Positions 22,894-24,803 of a stretch of DNA of 24,803 nucleotides are shown here, piece by piece. Numbering within the stretch: the first letter of the stretch is position 1; every line of letters starts with the position of its first letter. The stretch is from Tateyamaria sp. (GTDB lineage Bacteria; Pseudomonadota; Alphaproteobacteria; Rhodobacterales; Rhodobacteraceae), in the NCBI GenBank assembly GCA_018668195.1, contig JABITU010000354.1, forward strand, positions 1 to 24,803, given 5' to 3'. The notes below the pieces were generated by a model that saw nothing but the letters and a program-made list of their open reading frames with translations, was not told the DNA's origin and made no database searches. Position numbers and translations under genes: made by a program.

Positions 22894-24195
22894 ATGTCGG
22901 ATCAAAACGCTGCCTCCTCTGTCGCGTTTGTGCGCACCGAGCAGGTGCCACCCGCGCCGCCGCCATTCTCAACCTCTGGCCCAGTCAAATGGGCTAGGGA
23001 TAACCTGTTTTCGACACCGTTTTATGCAGTGCTAACGATCTTGGCGGCCTATTTTATCTATGTCATCTTGGCCAACACGTTGCCATGGATGTTAAACGGG
23101 GTCTGGACCACGTCCAGCCTAGCCGAGTGCCGCGAAGTGTTGGACGGCGTCTCGGGGGGCTGCTTTGCGGTGTTGACCGAGCGCTGGAACCAGTTGCTCT
23201 TTGGGTTTACTTATCCATCTGAACTGTATTGGCGCCCATCATTGGCCTTTGTTCTACTGTTTGTTGCCGCTTCACCGGTGCTGTTTTACAAGCTGCCGCG
23301 CCAGTTGCTGATCATCACGGGTCTGTTCCCCTTTGTTGCGTATTACCTGATCTGGGGCGGCACAATATGGACGCCCATCCTAGCGTTGGTTGGTATGGTC
23401 GCAGGCTACTTTGTATATCAAAGATTGGTATCCGGCAGCTTTGCCGCTGGTTTTTTTGGCGGGATTGCAGCAGCGTTTGTCGTGTGGACCATCGGTGGCA
23501 TGCTCATCCCGGAAGGCGCCAACGAAGGGGCCGTAATGCTAGCAGTGCCCAGCCGTGATCTTGGGGGCTTTATGCTCAACATGATGCTCGGGGTTACGTG
23601 TGTGTCTCTTTCGTTGCCATTGGGAATCGCGCTGGCATTGGGGCGGCAATCCAGCATGCCGCTGATCAAGTGGATCTGCGTTATCTTTATTGAGTTCATC
23701 CGGGGTGTGCCGCTAATCACGCTGCTTTTCGTGGCGTCTGTGATGCTGGCCTATTTCTTTCCGCCTGAAACCACGACAGATCTTTTCCTTCGGGTTGTGA
23801 TCATGATCACCATGTTCTCGGCGGCCTATATCGCCGAGGTGATCCGGGGTGGTTTGGCAGCTCTGCCACGAGGACAGTACGAGGCCGCAGACAGCCTTGG
23901 CCTTGATTATGCGCAGGCAATGCGACTGGTCATTCTGCCGCAAGCGCTCAAGATTTCGATTCCCGGGATCGTCAACGTGGCTGTGGGGCTGTTCAAGGAT
24001 ACCACGCTGGTATCGGTCATTTCGATGTTCGATCTGGTTGGCATGATCCGGGGGCCAATCCTTGCGTCTACCGAATGGAACGGGGTGTACTGGGAGCTTT
24101 TGGGCTTTGCCGCGCTTCTTTTCTTTGTCGTGTGTTACGGCATTTCTCAATATTCGCAGTGGCTGGAACGCCAGCTCGCGACCGATCACCGCTAA
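22894..24195 (+). CDS. aapM: General L-amino-acid ABC transporter, permease AapM
   Basis: Partner permease of AapQ. The 433 residues have a Pro-rich cytosolic N-terminus (about 1-30), a long N-terminal membrane region typical of AapM, and the shared core MLNMMLGVTCVSLSLPLGIALALGR. FIEFIRGVPLITLLF and the EAA loop at about 326-350 (GQYEAADSLGLDYAQAMRLV) follow. The stretch ADYSGLECRE-like in the periplasmic part has two Cys (SLAECREVLDGVSGGCFAV) that might form a disulfide. AAGGAG inside the end of aapQ serves ATG 22894. aapP follows after 12 bp. Confidence 0.93.
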   Translation: MSDQNAASSVAFVRTEQVPPAPPPFSTSGPVKWARDNLFSTPFYAVLTILAAYFIYVILANTLPWMLNGVWTTSSLAECREVLDGVSGGCFAVLTERWNQLLFGFTYPSELYWRPSLAFVLLFVAASPVLFYKLPRQLLIITGLFPFVAYYLIWGGTIWTPILALVGMVAGYFVYQRLVSGSFAAGFFGGIAAAFVVWTIGGMLIPEGANEGAVMLAVPSRDLGGFMLNMMLGVTCVSLSLPLGIALALGRQSSMPLIKWICVIFIEFIRGVPLITLLFVASVMLAYFFPPETTTDLFLRVVIMITMFSAAYIAEVIRGGLAALPRGQYEAADSLGLDYAQAMRLVILPQALKISIPGIVNVAVGLFKDTTLVSVISMFDLVGMIRGPILASTEWNGVYWELLGFAALLFFVVCYGISQYSQWLERQLATDHR

Positions 24196-24207
24196 GGAGT
24201 GGCTGAC

Positions 24208-24803
24208 ATGAATGATCAAGTTGCACAGAATATCTCGACCGAAATCGCGGTTTCCATCGAGAACATGAACAAGTGGTACGGCACCTTTCACGTGTTGCGC
24301 GACATAGACCTGACAGTGTATCAGGGTGAGCGGATCGTGATTGCGGGGCCTTCGGGCTCGGGCAAGTCTACCCTGATCCGTTGTATCAACGCATTAGAAG
24401 AGCACCAGCAGGGCACCATAACGGTTGATGGTACAGTGCTGTCGTCTGACCTCAAGAATATCGATAAAATCCGGTCTGAGGTTGGTATGTGCTTTCAGCA
24501 CTTCAACCTGTTTCCGCATCTGTCGATCCTTGAGAATTGCACGCTGGCCCCAATCTGGGTGCGCAAGACGCCCAAGAAGGAAGCCGAAGAACTCGCGATG
24601 CACTTTTTGGAAAAGGTAAAGATCCCCGATCAGGCGGACAAATATCCCGGCCAGCTTTCGGGTGGTCAGCAGCAGCGTGTTGCGATTGCCCGTTCGCTCT
24701 GCATGCGTCCACGGATCATGCTTTTTGATGAACCCACGTCGGCGCTTGACCCTGAGATGATCAAGGAAGTTCTGGATACGATGGTCGAACTTGCCGAAGA
24801 AGG
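24208..24803 (+). CDS. aapP: General L-amino-acid ABC transporter, ATP-binding protein (3'-truncated)
   Basis: ATPase that powers the AapQM permease. The frame runs from ATG 24208, after AAGGAGTGG, to the window edge, giving 198 residues. Seen are Walker A GPSGSGKS (47-54), the Q-loop [11 protein letters not shown] (Gln97), the signature LSGGQQQR (150-157), Walker B IMLFDEP (170-176) and the D-loop SALD (178-181). The H-loop histidine and about 50 C-terminal residues lie outside. Sequence style and gene order aapJ-Q-M-P make the assignment firm. Confidence 0.95.
   Translation, partial: MNDQVAQNISTEIAVSIENMNKWYGTFHVLRDIDLTVYQGERIVIAGPSGSGKSTLIRCINALEEHQQGTITVDGTVLSSDLKNIDKIRSEVGMCFQHFNLFPHLSILENCTLAPIWVRKTPKKEAEELAMHFLEKVKIPDQADKYPGQLSGGQQQRVAIARSLCMRPRIMLFDEPTSALDPEMIKEVLDTMVELAEE

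Noticed and set aside
1..24803. tRNA, rRNA, CRISPR array or complete insertion sequence
   Set aside because: No cloverleaf with a GTTCRA-type T-loop, no spaced direct repeats and no intact transposase could be found by eye on either strand.

Overview
The window looks like an alphaproteobacterial chromosome segment, most likely Rhodobacteraceae (Roseobacter group). The ribosomal proteins, RpoA and SecY read as close matches to that group. Adenylate kinase is the short form without a LID domain. An ATP12-type F1-ATPase assembly factor, which is confined to alphaproteobacteria and mitochondria, is present. The order rplQ - Do-like protease - rarA - crcB - rluC-like - HAD - atp12 - aapJQMP is also what I would expect there. 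I cannot name the genus from sequence alone.

Region 1 (1-14681) is the S10/spc/alpha ribosomal-protein superoperon: rpsC (5' end cut off), rplP, rpmC, rpsQ, rplN, rplX, rplE, rpsN, rpsH, rplF, rplR, rpsE, rpmD, rplO, secY, adk, rpsM, rpsK, rpoA, rplQ. The usual order is kept but the run is broken. About 1.8 kb between rplP and rpmC holds a terminator, the stump of a tyrosine recombinase, a 68-aa unknown protein and a minus-strand 2-oxoglutarate/Fe(II) oxygenase. About 2.2 kb between rpmD and rplO holds a strong terminator, about 620 bp with no convincing gene, and a minus-strand ammonium transporter (amt). A third seam, without extra genes, lies between adk and rpsM. Just before rpmC, rplO and rpsM I can read a sigma-70-like promoter with an exact 17-bp spacer, so each downstream block appears to have its own transcription start.

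Region 2 (14757-20267) is a tightly packed operon joined by TGATG or ATGA overlaps: periplasmic Do-like serine protease, RarA AAA+ ATPase, CrcB fluoride channel, RluC-family pseudouridine synthase, HAD phosphatase and ATP12 chaperone. The shared theme is housekeeping, stress and assembly.

Region 3 (20484 to the end) is the general L-amino-acid ABC transporter aapJ-aapQ-aapM-aapP. A 12-bp hairpin after aapJ probably raises the level of the binding protein over the membrane parts. aapP runs off the right edge. With amt, the window holds two nitrogen-uptake functions around the protein-synthesis genes.

I found no tRNA, rRNA, CRISPR array or intact insertion sequence, and no clearly new multi-gene system. 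The best leads are the oxygenase beside rplP, the rpsM leader with competing pairings, the minus-strand terminator inside the spc operon, and the matching promoters at the seams.
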